Assembly (NCBI RefSeq): GCF_000023945.1
Contig: NC_013158.1
Span: 1,798,001-1,862,000 of the forward strand
Origin: Halorhabdus utahensis DSM 12940
GTDB lineage: Archaea > Halobacteriota > Halobacteria > Halobacteriales > Haloarculaceae
DNA length: 64,000 bases
Direction: 5' to 3'
Part shown: piece by piece, positions 50,357-58,638 of the stretch
Numbering within the stretch: position 1 is the first letter of the stretch
Layout of the letters: every line of letters starts with the position of its first letter
Made by a program: the position numbers and the translations under genes
Notes under the pieces: model-generated
Databases searched by the model: none
The model's input: only the letters and a program-made list of their open reading frames with translations
What the model was told of the DNA's origin: nothing

Positions 50357-51421
50357 TCAGGCTCCTTCTAGGACGTCCACGTTGTAGGAATACTGTTTGA
50401 GCTGGTGCTTTTCAGCGTGCGTTGAGAGTGCCGCCGGTGGAATCTGGTCGTCTTCCAGTTGTGTCGCATAGACTACAGTTACTGCCTTCTCGCTCGAACT
50501 GTCGGTACGGCTGACCACGACAGCCTCGTCGGGGTCGTCGTGGTTGGCGTTGACCACGCGATCTCCTGGGACGAACGGGTTCTCGGCGAAGTCCAGATTC
50601 GTGTGCTTATACGTATACAGCTTGAGGTCTTGATCGTCACAGTACGACGAGAGGAGCGCCGCGTCGATGTCGCGCCAGTCACCCGGGCCTTCGTCGAGGG
50701 TGCTCGGAAACGCAACCCGGACAGCCTCCCCATCCATCGACTGCCCGTAGATCCCGACCTCCGTTTCGGGGGGAAGCACCTCGACCACGACCGCGACCGA
50801 CGCGTCCGAATCGGCGGCTTTCACGACGCGGTCGCCGGGAGAAAACGGGTTCTCCGGCTTTTGATTCATGTGAGCCGTGTTCGGCCCGAGATCCATCAGC
50901 TCGTTCATCGGCCGCGATGAGAGGTGATCGAGTTTCTCCGGTTCCGTCCCCGAATACGATTCCTGCGTGGTCACTTTCGATTCGAGTGTCTCGACTCGCT
51001 CCCACCCGAGGAGGATCAGGCCGTCCTCGTTGTCCCGGTGCCACACCATGACGATAATGTCGTCGTCGGGATCCTGATCGAGTAAGTGGGAGGGACGGAA
51101 CGCGGAAACGTCTCGGGAAGTCTTCACATCGACTTCGTAGCCGAACACCTCGAAGTCGTACGCTGCGTAGCTCTCGGGATTGCACTTTCGAAGTGGCTGC
51201 TCGTTCTTCCATTCCCACATCTCGACGGGTAGGTATTCACGACAGAACTGCTCGAACGCAAGCTCGCCGAGATTGCCACGGCGCTTGGTCGGGACATCGT
51301 CCGCCTCCTGCTTCACTGCCTGGTGGTGGGCTCGCTTCCGGTCGATTCCGTCGGGGGTATACAGGTACACTCCTTGGAGATCTAAGAGAACAAGAATGAA
51401 TCTTTTCCCGAGCCCGATCAT
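50357..51421 (-). CDS. PD-(D/E)XK nuclease-like protein with duplicated C-terminal repeat
   Basis: 354 residues. An N-terminal nuclease-like core has Glu53 (GNLGELAFEQF), Asp89 (AAYDFEVFG) and Asp98-Val-Lys100 (YEVDVKTS), the E...D...DxK pattern of restriction-type folds. The C-terminal half is a twofold repeat, each opening with ENPFxPGDRVVxA (about residues 190 and 280). The first 25 residues come from unusually A/T-rich DNA, so the true start may be further in. The gene ends 58 bp from the exporter and starts next to the tRNA-Val(GAC) array, a typical place for acquired genes. Confidence 0.5.
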   Translation of the reverse strand: MIGLGKRFILVLLDLQGVYLYTPDGIDRKRAHHQAVKQEADDVPTKRRGNLGELAFEQFCREYLPVEMWEWKNEQPLRKCNPESYAAYDFEVFGYEVDVKTSRDVSAFRPSHLLDQDPDDDIIVMVWHRDNEDGLILLGWERVETLESKVTTQESYSGTEPEKLDHLSSRPMNELMDLGPNTAHMNQKPENPFSPGDRVVKAADSDASVAVVVEVLPPETEVGIYGQSMDGEAVRVAFPSTLDEGPGDWRDIDAALLSSYCDDQDLKLYTYKHTNLDFAENPFVPGDRVVNANHDDPDEAVVVSRTDSSSEKAVTVVYATQLEDDQIPPAALSTHAEKHQLKQYSYNVDVLEGA

Positions 51422-51478
51422 TGGCCGGCCGTGGCTGCGGTTGGCAGTGAGAAGCGGGGCAGATACTGAATCAGGATG

Positions 51479-51866
51479 AATTTGAACCGCGCCGAGACGT
51501 CGCTTCGCTCGCGGTTACACCGCTCGCCATTTCGAGACGCTCCCTCCGGTCACACCTCGCTCTCGCTGCGCGCGACTCGTCTGCTTCAAATCTTTGTGAT
51601 CAAATTACCGGCTCGCAAATTTGCTCGCCGGAAAATATGGGTTGGGGCGTCCTCGTGAACGCAGTGAACGAGGGCTCGGAAGAGCAAGCTCTTCCGGCGT
51701 CGTGCTGAACAACGTGAAGCACGGCTCGAGAGAGCTTGCTCTCTCGGCGGATTTGAACCGCGGTCGTTCCCGTTCGCTCGTTGCACTCGCTCACCTCTCA
51801 CTCCCTGCTTCAAATCCGCCCCAAAGACAGACTTGCGCCTCACGGTATTGTTCGGCGCAAAATCAG
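51479..51866 (-). repeat. array of tRNA-tail units behind tRNA-Val(GAC)
   Basis: On the minus strand, tRNA-Val(GAC) is followed by unit 1: hairpin, inverted T-arm (+ strand GCTTCAAATCCGCCCC at 51807-51822), palindrome and a T-arm copy (51746-51762). This copy is interrupted after AATCCGC by a 97-bp insert and resumes as the local acceptor end at 51638-51648. Unit 2 follows: hairpin, inverted T-arm (51583-51592), a long palindrome nearly identical to 43101-43206, and a partial T-arm copy (51479-51490). The same modules occur at the UAC locus in another order. Confidence 0.85.
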
Positions 51867-51941
51867 TGGGTTGGGGCGGATTTGAACCGCCGACCTCCTC
51901 CATGTCAAGGAGGTGTCATAACCAACCTAGACCACCAACCC
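51867..51941 (-). tRNA. tRNA-Val(GAC)
   Basis: The reverse complement gives acceptor stem GGGTTGG/CCAACCC with discriminator A, anticodon stem CTCCT/AGGAG with a loop carrying anticodon GAC, and T-arm GGCGG-TTCAAAT-CCGCC. No intron or CCA. The T-arm is shared with tRNA-Val(UAC) but the acceptor stem differs, which makes it possible to see that downstream 3'-end copies match the local tRNA. Confidence 0.96.
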
Positions 51942-52081
51942 TCGTATGCTCGTTGCATTCTCCGATAGACTGCAGGCACAATTGAAGGTTTCGAAACGTG
52001 GGCACGCGAGCGGAGTCCTATCGCTTGCCGTCGATCGACCGATGTCGGGACGGATCGGGGAGTTGAAACGCCAAGAGTACA

Positions 52082-52429
52082 ATGTCGAACCACGACATGC
52101 TCGGACCGGATTCCCCGGTACGACGGCTGGTGCACACTGTGTTCGTCGTCGTGGGCGCGCTGGTCATCGGTCAGGCGATTCACCTCTCTGTCGTCACCGG
52201 GGAGCAGGCACTGCTGGCCGTCGAGACGCTCCTCATGGTGGGTGGCGGCACGGCCGCCGTTGGCATCGGGTACGCCGTGCGCCCGTCGCCGCGTTCGATC
52301 GCCACTGGTGATCGAGGGAGTGAGCCATCCGGTGAAGCGGACGACAACACGTTCGATAGCGACCTCTCGCCAGTCGGTGACGAACTCGAAGCCGTCGAGG
52401 AGGCCGACCGCTCGGACAGGAACGCTTAA
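52082..52429 (+). CDS. small membrane protein with acidic tail
   Basis: 115 residues: a short polar start (MSNHDMLGPDSPVRR), two hydrophobic helices (LVHTVFVVVGALVIGQAIHL and LLAVETLLMVGGGTAAVGIGYAV) and a 50-residue strongly acidic, disordered tail. Leaderless layout. It is followed by another small membrane protein gene 24 bp later on the same strand, so the two probably form an operon. No family function known. Confidence 0.62.
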   Translation: MSNHDMLGPDSPVRRLVHTVFVVVGALVIGQAIHLSVVTGEQALLAVETLLMVGGGTAAVGIGYAVRPSPRSIATGDRGSEPSGEADDNTFDSDLSPVGDELEAVEEADRSDRNA

Positions 52430-52453
52430 CTGTCCGCTCGCTAGTCTTCCGCT

Positions 52454-52705
52454 ATGGCGACGGTACGTGAACAGATCCCGCGACCGCTACGTGCCCCGAC
52501 GAGTCTGGGACTGCTCGGTGTCGGCATATTGGGACTCGCAATCGGGTATGCCGTGTCGATGTTCGGGCTGATGTCGCTCATCGGTCTGGAACCGTACAGT
52601 GATCCGATTCCGACCGTCGAAGCCGGCAAGATTCTGCTCATCGGAATCGTGATGATCGCGGCCGGCTACGGCGGTTTCAAGGGCTTTTTCAGGGTCGCCT
52701 ACTGA
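52454..52705 (+). CDS. small two-helix membrane protein
   Basis: 83 residues, starting MATVREQIPRPLRAPTSLGLLGVGILGLAIGYAVSMFGLM and ending in GKILLIGIVMIAAGYGGFKGFF. Two transmembrane helices joined by a short loop with Asp/Pro. The gene is only 24 bp behind the preceding small membrane protein. Conserved in style among haloarchaea, but I cannot name a family or function. Confidence 0.6.
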   Translation: MATVREQIPRPLRAPTSLGLLGVGILGLAIGYAVSMFGLMSLIGLEPYSDPIPTVEAGKILLIGIVMIAAGYGGFKGFFRVAY

Positions 52706-52730
52706 CGGCTTGCTTCCGTCGATCAGTGTC

Positions 52731-52985
52731 TCAGGACGCGACGTGCATCACCGCGCCGACGATCACGATCTCTCCGATGAACAGCCCGATCATCACGGGG
52801 ATGATTCCGGGATACGGATAGAACTCGAGCAGGTGGCCGACGACGGCGATCACGAGGACGGCCGGAAACGACAGGAGATGGAGTAGCGAGGAGAGATACG
52901 CGCCGAGCGTGGGCGCATCGCCGTGGCTGGCGTAGAGGCCACGCTCCTTGATCGGCTTCTCGCGATCCGGCGTTTCCCTCGTCAC
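52731..52985 (-). CDS. small membrane protein, unknown function
   Basis: 84 residues with a charged N-terminus (MTRETPDREKPIKERGLYASHGDAPTLGAYLSSLLHLLSF) and two helices (PAVLVIAVVGHLLEF and PGIIPVMIGLFIGEIVIVGAVM). It faces the small membrane gene at 52454-52705 with 25 bp between stops. The composition is haloarchaeal and the start ATG 52985 is the first possible. No motif indicates function. Confidence 0.6.
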   Translation of the reverse strand: MTRETPDREKPIKERGLYASHGDAPTLGAYLSSLLHLLSFPAVLVIAVVGHLLEFYPYPGIIPVMIGLFIGEIVIVGAVMHVAS

Positions 52986-53111
52986 GGACGCCTAAACGGT
53001 CCCGATGGGCAAAAACATCCCGGTCACACGCCGGGTGCCGCGGGTCTGACGGGATCGAGTGCTGCACAGCCGATCCCGGCCTGGACGCGGGCGGCCCGTC
53101 TCCGGCAGGCG

Positions 53112-53552
53112 TCACCAGTCGAAATATCCGGCGACGAACAACGTGGCGAAGTAACTCCCGAGAAAGATGACCAGCAACGCCATCAGCGTTCCCAGCAGGG
53201 CCTGCCGGAGGAAATAGACGAGTGCGATATCCGCGCCCCCACGTCCGTACGGCAGCACCCACACCGGCAGGACCGACGCGAGAAACAGCGTCCCGATCGC
53301 GGTCACGAACGCGATCAACAACGCCCGAATACTCCGGGACAGCGACGTCGAGAGGACGACGGTGTAGACGCCGGCGAGACAGAGCACCACGACGGGCACC
53401 CACCCCGGCACTGCCGGCGGGAGCAACCCCTCGTTGCTGTACATGAACGCGCCCATCCCCGCGAGCGCACCGGTCCCGACCCCGAGTGTTCGGTGTGAAG
53501 TGACGCGAGTGACGAATGCGACCATGCGCTCGATGGTTCGACTGACGGTCAT
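53112..53552 (-). CDS. four-helix membrane protein, unknown function
   Basis: 146 residues beginning MTVSRTIERMVAFVTRVTSHRTLGVGTGALAGMGAFMYSN, followed by helices VPVVVLCLAGVYTVVLSTSLSRS, ALLIAFVTAIGTLFLASVLPVW and YFLRQALLGTLMALLVIFLGSYFATLFVAGYFDW. Its ATG overlaps the stop of the upstream gene by 4 bp, so both proteins are probably made together. The pair may form a membrane-anchored complex; nothing more is seen. Confidence 0.65.
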   Translation of the reverse strand: MTVSRTIERMVAFVTRVTSHRTLGVGTGALAGMGAFMYSNEGLLPPAVPGWVPVVVLCLAGVYTVVLSTSLSRSIRALLIAFVTAIGTLFLASVLPVWVLPYGRGGADIALVYFLRQALLGTLMALLVIFLGSYFATLFVAGYFDW

Positions 53553-54085
53553 TGGTCACCCCGCTCGATGGTGATCGAGATCGACCGATCGTGAATCGCT
53601 CCCCGGAGACGGCCACTCAGGTCGAACGTATCGCTATCGAGCGCCGCGGCCACAGTTGTCTCTCCGGACTGGTGATGGATCCGTAGTGGTACGTCGATCG
53701 TTCGATTGCCGCCTGCCGGGACGGTGCGTTCGGTGAACAGGGTTGCGTGCGCCCTGGCGACGATTCGGCCGTCGATTCGACCGGTGATCCCGGCCGGGGC
53801 CTCGATGTCGACTGCGACGGCCGTCGGGTTGTGAACCGCGACCCTGACCTGGACGATTCCGTCGCCATCCGCGACACTGACGTCCGTGACTGTCGCCGTC
53901 ACCGAGCCACTCTGCTCGTAGGCGAGGTACGCCTGCCCGGTCGCGACGAAGATCACACCGGTCAGAACAAGGACCAGCACGAACGAAAGGGCGAGCCAGC
54001 CGTGACCGCGACCCGACGCGTCCGTCGTCGCCCGTTCGTCGTCAGGTTCGAACCTGTTTCCGTTCCGACGAGTGCCGTCGCGCAT
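53549..54085 (-). CDS. single-anchor exported beta-domain protein
   Basis: 178 residues: a charged cytosolic start, one transmembrane helix (LALSFVLVLVLTGVIFVATGQAYLAY) and an extracellular beta-sandwich resembling LEA14/WHy-type domains (VTATVTDVSVADGDGIVQVRVAVHNPTAVAVDIEAPAG, then TVPAGGNRTIDVPLRI). WHy-type domains in archaea are linked to desiccation or cell-surface stability, but this is an inference from pattern. ATGA overlap with the downstream membrane protein gene (53112-53552). Confidence 0.62.
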   Translation of the reverse strand: MRDGTRRNGNRFEPDDERATTDASGRGHGWLALSFVLVLVLTGVIFVATGQAYLAYEQSGSVTATVTDVSVADGDGIVQVRVAVHNPTAVAVDIEAPAGITGRIDGRIVARAHATLFTERTVPAGGNRTIDVPLRIHHQSGETTVAAALDSDTFDLSGRLRGAIHDRSISITIERGDQ

Positions 54086-54099
54086 CGTCGTTGACGGTT

Positions 54100-55452
54100 C
54101 TATCGGTCCCCACCGGAGGACCCATAGAGGTGGCAGGCGAGCGTTCGATCCTCCGCCTCACGGAGGTCGGGTATCTCGGTCTCGCAGACGGATTCGATCC
54201 GGTCGGCCAGACGATCACGGGCGCTGTCGTAGTCGCCGTCGGTCAACACGTCCCGGGCAGCGTCCCGGAGTGCCGACTCGACGGCCGCCGGCAGGTCGAG
54301 TGCCTCGACCGGAACGCCCTCCGAGAGTTCTTCCGGGTCGATGCGATGGGGTTCCGGGACGTCGAGGACGAGACCGTGTCGCAGCAGGGCGTCGACCTCC
54401 TCCTCGACGTCGTCTGATTCCTCGTCTTCCGGGATGTCCGTCGGCCCCAGGGTCTCCCGCTGGATGCCGAGTTTGAACTGCAGGCACCGTCGGAAGGCGT
54501 CCTGACTGCCCGTCCAGTCGTCGGGCGGGATCACGGACGGACACCGCGGGTGGAACTTACAGCCGGTCGGCGGGTCACGGGGGCTCGGCACCTCGCCCGT
54601 GACGTTCGCCCGGTCGCGTTCCGCGTCGGGATCGATCACCGGGACGGCGTCGAACAGCGCCTCCGTGTAGGGGTGTTTCGGGTCCGTGACGATGTCGTCC
54701 GTGTCGCCGATCTCGACGACGTCCCCCAGGTACATGATCGCCGTGCGGTCGCACATGTACCTGATCAGCGAGAGGTCGTGGCTGATGAACACGTACGTGA
54801 GGTCGTACTCCTCTCTGAGGTCCTGCATCAGGTTGAGGACACTCGCCCGGATCGAGACGTCCAGCATCGAGACCGGCTCGTCGGCCACGACGAAGTCAGG
54901 ATCGACGACCAGCGCCCGCGCGATGGCGACGCGCTGGCGCTCGCCGCCCGAGAGTTCGTGGGGGAACGACCGGAGATACGGCTCGGCCGGTGCCAACCCG
55001 ACGTCTTCGAGCACCTCGATGACGCGGTCGCGACGCTCGTAGTAGTCCTCGCCGATGTCGTTGATCTGCAGGGGCTCCGCGACGGCGTCCTCGACGGTCA
55101 TCCGGGGGTTGAGACTCTCGAAGGGGTCCTGGAAGATCATCTGGACGCGCTGTCTGAACTCGCGTTGCTCCGCGGCGGAGAGGTCCGTGACGTCCATGCC
55201 GTCGAACTCGACATCTCCCTCGGTCGGATTCAGCAGTTTGACCAGCATCTTCCCCAGGGTGGTCTTCCCACAGCCCGATTCGCCGGCGATCCCGAGGACC
55301 TCGCCCTCCTCGACGGACAGCGAGACGCCGTCGACGGCACGGACCGGCTGTGGTTCCCGACCCAGGAGCGTATCGAGCAGGCCCTGGGAACTCCCGAACA
55401 GCTTCGAGACGTCCCGTACCTCCATCAAGGTTGAATCTATCGTTCCTGCCAT
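54100..55452 (-). CDS. Opp/Dpp-type ABC transporter ATPase (OppF-like) with insertion
   Basis: 450-residue ATPase of a peptide/sugar importer. Walker [16 protein letters not shown]-loop MIFQDPFESLNP, signature LSGGERQRVAIARAL, Walker B FVVADEPVSMLD and the switch YVFISHDL are all present. Oligopeptide-type ATPases end in a Cys-containing motif; here GCKFHPRCPSV is separated from the last part (TLACHLYG) by about 140 residues instead of about 25, an acidic helical insertion. Overlaps the OppD gene by 16 bp. Last gene of the operon. Confidence 0.9.
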   Translation of the reverse strand: MAGTIDSTLMEVRDVSKLFGSSQGLLDTLLGREPQPVRAVDGVSLSVEEGEVLGIAGESGCGKTTLGKMLVKLLNPTEGDVEFDGMDVTDLSAAEQREFRQRVQMIFQDPFESLNPRMTVEDAVAEPLQINDIGEDYYERRDRVIEVLEDVGLAPAEPYLRSFPHELSGGERQRVAIARALVVDPDFVVADEPVSMLDVSIRASVLNLMQDLREEYDLTYVFISHDLSLIRYMCDRTAIMYLGDVVEIGDTDDIVTDPKHPYTEALFDAVPVIDPDAERDRANVTGEVPSPRDPPTGCKFHPRCPSVIPPDDWTGSQDAFRRCLQFKLGIQRETLGPTDIPEDEESDDVEEEVDALLRHGLVLDVPEPHRIDPEELSEGVPVEALDLPAAVESALRDAARDVLTDGDYDSARDRLADRIESVCETEIPDLREAEDRTLACHLYGSSGGDR

Positions 55453-56573
55453 GTCTCGTCCTCCGTCGCTCGGTTGCGTAGCTCCTCGATCTCGTCCACC
55501 CGGTGACAGGCCGACCGATGCCCGTCAGTGGTCGCCTGACTGAGTTCCCCTTGTTGGCTTTCGACGTCGAACATTGGCGGGTGGGACTTCTCACACGCGT
55601 CGACCGCGAACGGGCAGCGATCGATGAACCGACACTCGTCGGGCGGATCCACCAGCTGGGGTGGCGTCCCGGGGATCGAGAGCAACTGTTCGTTCTCGGC
55701 CGTGATCGTCGGGAAGGAGTTCTCCAGCCCCAGTGTGTAGGGGTTGGCGGCGTTCTCGAAGATGTCGTGGGTCGTCCCGCTCTCCATCAGCCGACCGCCG
55801 TACATCACGCCGATCCGGTCGCACGTCTCGGCCATGACGCTGATGTCGTGGCTGATGATCAGCATGGCCGCGTCGAACTCCTCTTGCATGTCCCGGATGG
55901 CGTCGAGCACCCGGTCCTGGATGATGACGTCGAGCGCCGTCGTCGGCTCGTCGGCGATCACCAGATCGGGGTCACAGGCCATCGCCATGGCGATGATCGC
56001 GCGCTGGCGCATCCCCCCGGAGAACTCGTGGGCGTAATCGTCGGCCCGTTCGGGTTCGACGCCGACGCTTTCGAGCAGTTGCATGGCCCGCTCCCGGGCC
56101 TCCTCGTCGGTGGTTTCCGGTTCGTGCAACTGGATGGCCTCCGTGATCTGGTCGCCGACCTTGTACACCGGGTTCAGCGCGTTCATCGCGCTCTGTGGGA
56201 TCAGGGAGATGGTGTTCCAGCGGACCTGCCGGATCTCGGTCTCGTCGAGGGCGGCGAGGTTCATCTTCCCGTCCTGACGCACCGGGATCGAATCGTCGGC
56301 GATCGCCTCGTTGGTTGGCTCGCCTCCCTCGTCGGTCCATTTGGGCAACACCCAGTCGAGCCAGATCTCGCCGCTCTCGACGTAGCCGTTGCGGTCGAGC
56401 AACTGCAGGATGGACTTTCCGAGCGTCGTCTTGCCGCAGCCGGACTCGCCGACGAGGCCGAACGTTTCGCCGGGTTCGACGGTGAAGTTGACGTCCTCGA
56501 CGGCGTGGACGGCCCCGTCGTCAGTGCTGTATCGTACCGAGAGATCGTTGAATTCCAGCAGTGTCATAGTCAC
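55437..56573 (-). CDS. Opp/Dpp-type ABC transporter ATPase (OppD-like)
   Basis: 378-residue partner ATPase. Walker [17 protein letters not shown]-loop [14 protein letters not shown], signature [15 protein letters not shown], Walker [13 protein letters not shown] and the switch [12 protein letters not shown] are clear. The C-terminal Cys motif [18 protein letters not shown], which in this family can bind an Fe-S cluster, is intact. A loop near residue 75 contains WLDWVLPKW, typical of the sugar/peptide branch in archaea. Translation is coupled to the permease gene by a 4-bp overlap. Confidence 0.92.
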   Translation of the reverse strand: MTMTLLEFNDLSVRYSTDDGAVHAVEDVNFTVEPGETFGLVGESGCGKTTLGKSILQLLDRNGYVESGEIWLDWVLPKWTDEGGEPTNEAIADDSIPVRQDGKMNLAALDETEIRQVRWNTISLIPQSAMNALNPVYKVGDQITEAIQLHEPETTDEEARERAMQLLESVGVEPERADDYAHEFSGGMRQRAIIAMAMACDPDLVIADEPTTALDVIIQDRVLDAIRDMQEEFDAAMLIISHDISVMAETCDRIGVMYGGRLMESGTTHDIFENAANPYTLGLENSFPTITAENEQLLSIPGTPPQLVDPPDECRFIDRCPFAVDACEKSHPPMFDVESQQGELSQATTDGHRSACHRVDEIEELRNRATEDETWQER

Positions 56574-57526
56574 TCACGTTGTGGGTTGGCGACGTCTTCC
56601 ATCGAGAAGCCCATGAAGTAGAAGGCGGCCGCCACCAGCGCGATGGCGATCCCCGGCGGTAACAGCCACCACGGGGCGGAGAAAACCTCGTTTTGGGCCT
56701 GGATGTTCTGGAGCATCAGTCCCCACGACTGGGACGTGAAGTCGGCGAGACCGAGATACGCCAGCGACGCCTGGGTCAGGATCGCGTAGGCGGCGTCCTG
56801 GGCCAGGTAAACGAAAGTCAGCGGCAACACGTTCGGCAGGATGTGCCGGAAGACGATGCGAGCGTCGCTTGCCCCGGCCACCTTCGCGGACTCGACGTAG
56901 GAACGTTCCTTCAGGGACAGGGTCTCCCCGCGGATGACGATGGCGTTGTTCACCCACGACTTGATCACGATCGCGATGATGATGTTCGTCGTGTTGACTC
57001 CACGGATGGCCACCAGCAGGATCACCAGCGGCAGGAACGGGAGACTGTAGACGATGTCCGCGATGCGCTGGATGAGTTCGTCGATCCACGTGTTCCCGTA
57101 GAATCCGCTGATCAGTCCCAGCGGGACGCCGACCAGGCTCGAGAGGATCCCGGCGGCGAGGCCGATGTACAGGGCGTTCGAGGCCGAATAGACCATCAGC
57201 GTCGCGATCCCCTCGCCGAGATGGTTGGTCCCCAGCGGGGCGAAGAAGGGATCGCCGAACGCCGGCGGATGCGGGAGCGACCGCGTCTGTTCTAACGTCA
57301 TTCGGCCGCCTTCCGTTCCGAGAAACGCCTTCCATTCCAGGCTATGTGGCGCGAACACGGACGGGAACAGCGCCCAGAGGCCGAAGACGACGAGGATCAG
57401 GAGTCCGACGATCCCCATCCGGTGTTGGCGATAGCGCTCCCAGCCCCGCTGGAACCGCTCGATGCGGGGGCGATAGCGACGGGCGAGCGATTCGAAACGC
57501 GACGGTTCGTCAGTGTCTGTCGCCAT
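56570..57526 (-). CDS. Opp/Dpp-type ABC transporter permease (OppC-like)
   Basis: 318-residue permease with six helices. After an acidic/basic start comes the N-terminal helix ([18 protein letters not shown]), an extracellular domain, and the binding-protein-dependent transport core with the EAA motif [22 protein letters not shown] facing the ATPases. The start ATG 57526 lies exactly one base before the stop of the upstream permease gene, so the two are consecutive without a gap. Confidence 0.92.
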   Translation of the reverse strand: MATDTDEPSRFESLARRYRPRIERFQRGWERYRQHRMGIVGLLILVVFGLWALFPSVFAPHSLEWKAFLGTEGGRMTLEQTRSLPHPPAFGDPFFAPLGTNHLGEGIATLMVYSASNALYIGLAAGILSSLVGVPLGLISGFYGNTWIDELIQRIADIVYSLPFLPLVILLVAIRGVNTTNIIIAIVIKSWVNNAIVIRGETLSLKERSYVESAKVAGASDARIVFRHILPNVLPLTFVYLAQDAAYAILTQASLAYLGLADFTSQSWGLMLQNIQAQNEVFSAPWWLLPPGIAIALVAAAFYFMGFSMEDVANPQRE

Positions 57527-58516
57527 CTATTCGTTGCCTCCGAATTTGATCCGCGGGTCGAGATACGTGTACACGACGTCCTGCAACAGTCGCGCGATGA
57601 TGATCAGGATTGCCAGGATGAAGAACACCGCCTGCACGACCGGGGTGTCCTGCTGTATCACTGCGGTGACGACCACGCTGCCCATCCCCGGCCAGTTGAA
57701 GACGTTCTCGATGATGATCGATCCGTCGAGAATGAACGCCAGGGCGACGATCGCCGATGTCGCCACCGGGATCAGGGCGTTTCTCGCGGCGTGTTTGACG
57801 ATGACGGTCCGCTCGCTGAGGCCTTTGGCCTTCGCGAGGTAGACGTAGTCCGCGTCGGTCACGTTGTTCATCTGGGTTCGCATCACCAGCATCGACCCGA
57901 CCCAGGTGATCGCGGCGACGGTGAACGCCGGCAACGCGAGGTGACGCAGGAAGTCGACGATGACGTTGACCGCTGTCAGGTCGAACTCCGGGAACTGCGT
58001 CACCATGTACTTGCCGGGCAGCAGGCCGAGTTGATAGTTGAAAACCCACATGAACAACCAGGCGACCCAGAACACCGGGATCGAGTAGATGAACAGGCTC
58101 CCCGAGAACAGCGACTGGTCCTTCATCGTCCCGCGCCACCAGCCGAGGTACATCCCCACGAGCGGGCCGACGACGTAGCCGACGATGTAGACCGATCCGA
58201 AGAGGATCAGCGTCCGGGGCAACCGCCGGGCGATCAGGTCCCAGACGGGCACGTTCCAGTTGATCGACCACCCGAAGTGTCCCATCTGGTAGTTGATCAT
58301 GAACCGGGCGTACTGGACCCAGATCGGATCGTTCAGTCCCCACCTCGCCTCGAGTTGGGCGATCTGCTCGGCCGTCATTCCCGGGCTCCGCATCTGGCTG
58401 ATAAAGCTGCCCGGCATCGACTTGACCAACAGGAACAGCAGTGTCATGATGACAAGCAGCGTCAGATACGACGCGACCAGTCGCTTACCGAGGTACCTGG
58501 CGCTTATCCGACTCAT
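57527..58516 (-). CDS. Opp/Dpp-type ABC transporter permease (OppB-like)
   Basis: 329-residue permease with six helices: MSRISARYLGKRLVASYLTLLVIMTLLFLLVKSMPG is the classical OppB start. The EAA motif reads YLAKAKGLSERTVIVKHAARNALIP. It pairs with the OppC-like permease. The gene is separated from the binding-protein gene by 122 bp, which may hold an RNA processing or attenuation site, since binding proteins are normally made in excess. Confidence 0.92.
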   Translation of the reverse strand: MSRISARYLGKRLVASYLTLLVIMTLLFLLVKSMPGSFISQMRSPGMTAEQIAQLEARWGLNDPIWVQYARFMINYQMGHFGWSINWNVPVWDLIARRLPRTLILFGSVYIVGYVVGPLVGMYLGWWRGTMKDQSLFSGSLFIYSIPVFWVAWLFMWVFNYQLGLLPGKYMVTQFPEFDLTAVNVIVDFLRHLALPAFTVAAITWVGSMLVMRTQMNNVTDADYVYLAKAKGLSERTVIVKHAARNALIPVATSAIVALAFILDGSIIIENVFNWPGMGSVVVTAVIQQDTPVVQAVFFILAILIIIARLLQDVVYTYLDPRIKFGGNE

Positions 58517-58638
58517 CGCCTCACCTCACACCTACCGACGCCGTGCCGTGTCATTGCAGGGCTCTGTCTTGCTACGATGTCGCGTTGTGATTAATGTGCC
58601 GAATCGGCTCGATTCTGTCGACGAAACGACCGAACGGG

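Noticed and set aside
57344-58594. 416-residue plus-strand protein
   Set aside because: Antisense to the OppB/OppC permeases; rich in His, Arg and Gln as expected of a shadow frame.
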